Assembly: GCF_001640805.2 (NCBI RefSeq)
Contig: NC_066833.1
Span: 2,660,243-2,724,242, forward strand
Direction: 5' to 3'
Origin: Lates calcarifer
Lineage: Eukaryota > Chordata > Actinopteri > Centropomidae
DNA: 64,000 bases
Below the pieces are notes generated by a model that saw nothing but the letters and a program-made list of their open reading frames with translations, did no database searches and was not told where the DNA came from. Shown here piece by piece: positions 62,449-64,000 of the stretch (its first letter is position 1; each line of letters starts with the position of its first letter). Position numbers and translations under genes: made by a program.

Positions 62449-62930
62449 CCAGGTTTGCGTTCAAATGTGGTGCAAATTTTAACCAGAAATCAAGAAAATT
62501 TGCAGAAGAAAATGCAAAATAATGTGTTTCCATTATGTAATAGGCACCGAGATAGACACCTAATGGCTCTAATTCTGCAGAGGAGGAGGGTGCAATGAGA
62601 TGACATAATTAAAACAGCCACCAGGTAGACTAAAACACTGGAAAAATACATGGAAAACATGATAGAAATATGTAATGATAATATTTTTTCTGTAACGTTA
62701 CAGTCTGCTCATCATTCTACACACAAATAAAACACAACAACAAAATTATATCGATACACCAGTTCTTCCACCTCAGTAGAAATATTGCAAAAAGTTTTTT
62801 CAAATTTTCTGTTTTTCCCATTCATATTTTTTAACCCGGTCTCTTCAATCTTCAATTAAAAAAAACACAGCTTTACATTTTCACATAAATGCATACGACA
62901 GTCCTTTCCATGTTTGGGTTAAAATGGTTT
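62449..62930. repeat. Second copy of the GTTTCCAT-type element, diverged
   Basis: 62449-62555 parallels 58434-58530 (CAGGTTTGCGTTCAAATGTG, then AAATTTGCAGAAGAAAATGC and GTGTTTCCATTATG). The far end near 62880-62920 has ATAAATGCATACGACAGTCC then TTTCCATG. Boundaries uncertain. Confidence 0.4.
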
Positions 62931-64000
62931 GGTTTAGGCATAAAAACTACTTGGTTAAAGTCAGGGAAAGATCGTGGTTGGGTCAGAGCAGTAGAATGAT
63001 GTTTGAGGGCAAAAGAACATCATATGTGACAGAACAGTGCTCTGACAGTGCTCCTGCTGCTTGTGCAACAACTACCTTACAGGAGTGAAAAGAAAGTCAC
63101 ACATCACCTGGAAATGGGAAGGAGCGACAGTTTATACACAGGTTAAAGAGAATGGGCTGGGAGGCTGTTTTTACTAGCAAATTGAAAACGTGCATAGAAA
63201 CAGGTGGAAGGAAACACACTGAGATTTTTGGGGGAGAACCAGTAACTAAAATTAGAAATAAGCAACATGATCAGAATTAGAGAGAAACTGAATTATAAAA
63301 TCAGGAAAACAACAATGACACGGTCATCTACAGGGAAGCTTTCAACGATCTGCCTGCTCCAGTTTTAAATAGAAGTGCAAGGATGTTTTAAAGTATTAAA
63401 GACTGAGAGTTTGTGAATGTCTCATCTACAGGGGTCTTCCTCTTGGTGAGCAGTTTTCTGTTACTATTGAGCTCTGTCCAGTAGCACTCATCATGTGCTT
63501 ATGTCTCTTAATCCTCGTCGTTGGCTGAAGCCAGCACTAAAGCTAAGATTAGCCCACATACACACCAAAGGGTCACAGACACACACCACCACCCCAACAC
63601 ACTGTTACAAACTAAGAGATCACATACGCCTTGCATAAACAGGGTGACACCGACTTACACACATGATTACACACAGACACATGCACGTAAACACTACTAG
63701 CACTTTGTGTCTTCTCTTTAGCTACACAGCCACTGAGTGAAGGAGAGCACATGACATCCTGGTGGTGTCAACACTTAGTCGGAGGGACATGGAAATACAT
63801 TTGGGTGTTTGACAATCCAACGTTCACACCCACTTCACGCCGTGATTGGCCAACTGTGCAGAGGTGAGAAACAAGCCAAGGACTGGATATTTTGTGGCTC
63901 TGTCACACAACTATTTGTGTTACTCCTGTTTTTAAACTACACTGTCTCTCCCACCTTCTTTATCATGACCACTTTTGCAATCATTGCACAGTACATCTTC
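62931..64000. other. Right edge of window, intronic, unassigned
   Basis: No exon, RNA gene or repeat I can name. The region 63540-63720 is rich in imperfect CACA words. Confidence 0.5.

Overview
The window is vertebrate nuclear DNA, almost certainly from a percomorph-like teleost fish. The reasons are compact GT-AG genes, dense (CA)n/(GT)n microsatellites and many copies of repeat families typical of fish genomes. Nothing in it looks prokaryotic: there are no operons and no Shine-Dalgarno-led genes.

The whole 64 kb lies inside one large gene on the minus strand, cask (calcium/calmodulin-dependent serine protein kinase, a MAGUK scaffold). Seven consecutive coding exons, equivalent to human exons 2-8, lie at 36503-36615, 26233-26338, 23865-23942, 23686-23758, 2923-3025, 1434-1609 and 90-212. 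All splice phases join cleanly, giving residues about 20-277: the CaM-kinase-like domain from the glycine-rich loop to the end of the C-lobe. Exon 1 (about 20 codons) was not found and should lie beyond position 64000. The exons for the L27, PDZ, SH3 and guanylate-kinase domains lie before position 1.

Nested on the opposite (+) strand in the 20.7 kb cask intron between exons 5 and 6 are two rhodopsin-class GPCR genes in tandem. A gpr34 family member (6000-7217, 367 aa) has one 114-bp coding intron. A gpr82 gene (11045-12450, 385 aa) has two short coding introns. Both have a strong splice acceptor just before the initiator ATG and a plausible upstream non-coding exon. The same nesting, GPR34 and GPR82 inside CASK, is known in human, so this is an ancient arrangement. 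In mammals both receptors have intronless coding regions, so the three coding introns here are the most notable gene-level feature.

Everything else is intron. 213-1433 holds a terminal-inverted-repeat element. 12451-23685, 26339-36502 and 36616-64000 hold microsatellites, two tRNA-derived SINEs, a mariner-type transposase relic, a 57-bp-arm fold-back element, a three-copy GC-richer dispersed family and more than a dozen degenerate copies of an AT-rich family with termini like TGCAACTAATGAT. I saw no further protein-coding gene and no structural RNA gene.

Functionally, cask encodes a synaptic and epithelial scaffold with an atypical kinase domain. The two receptors are GPCRs (GPR34: lysophosphatidylserine, Gi; GPR82: orphan) that share the locus physically but have no evident biochemical link to CASK. 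Any coupling would be transcriptional, such as antisense overlap or shared chromatin.
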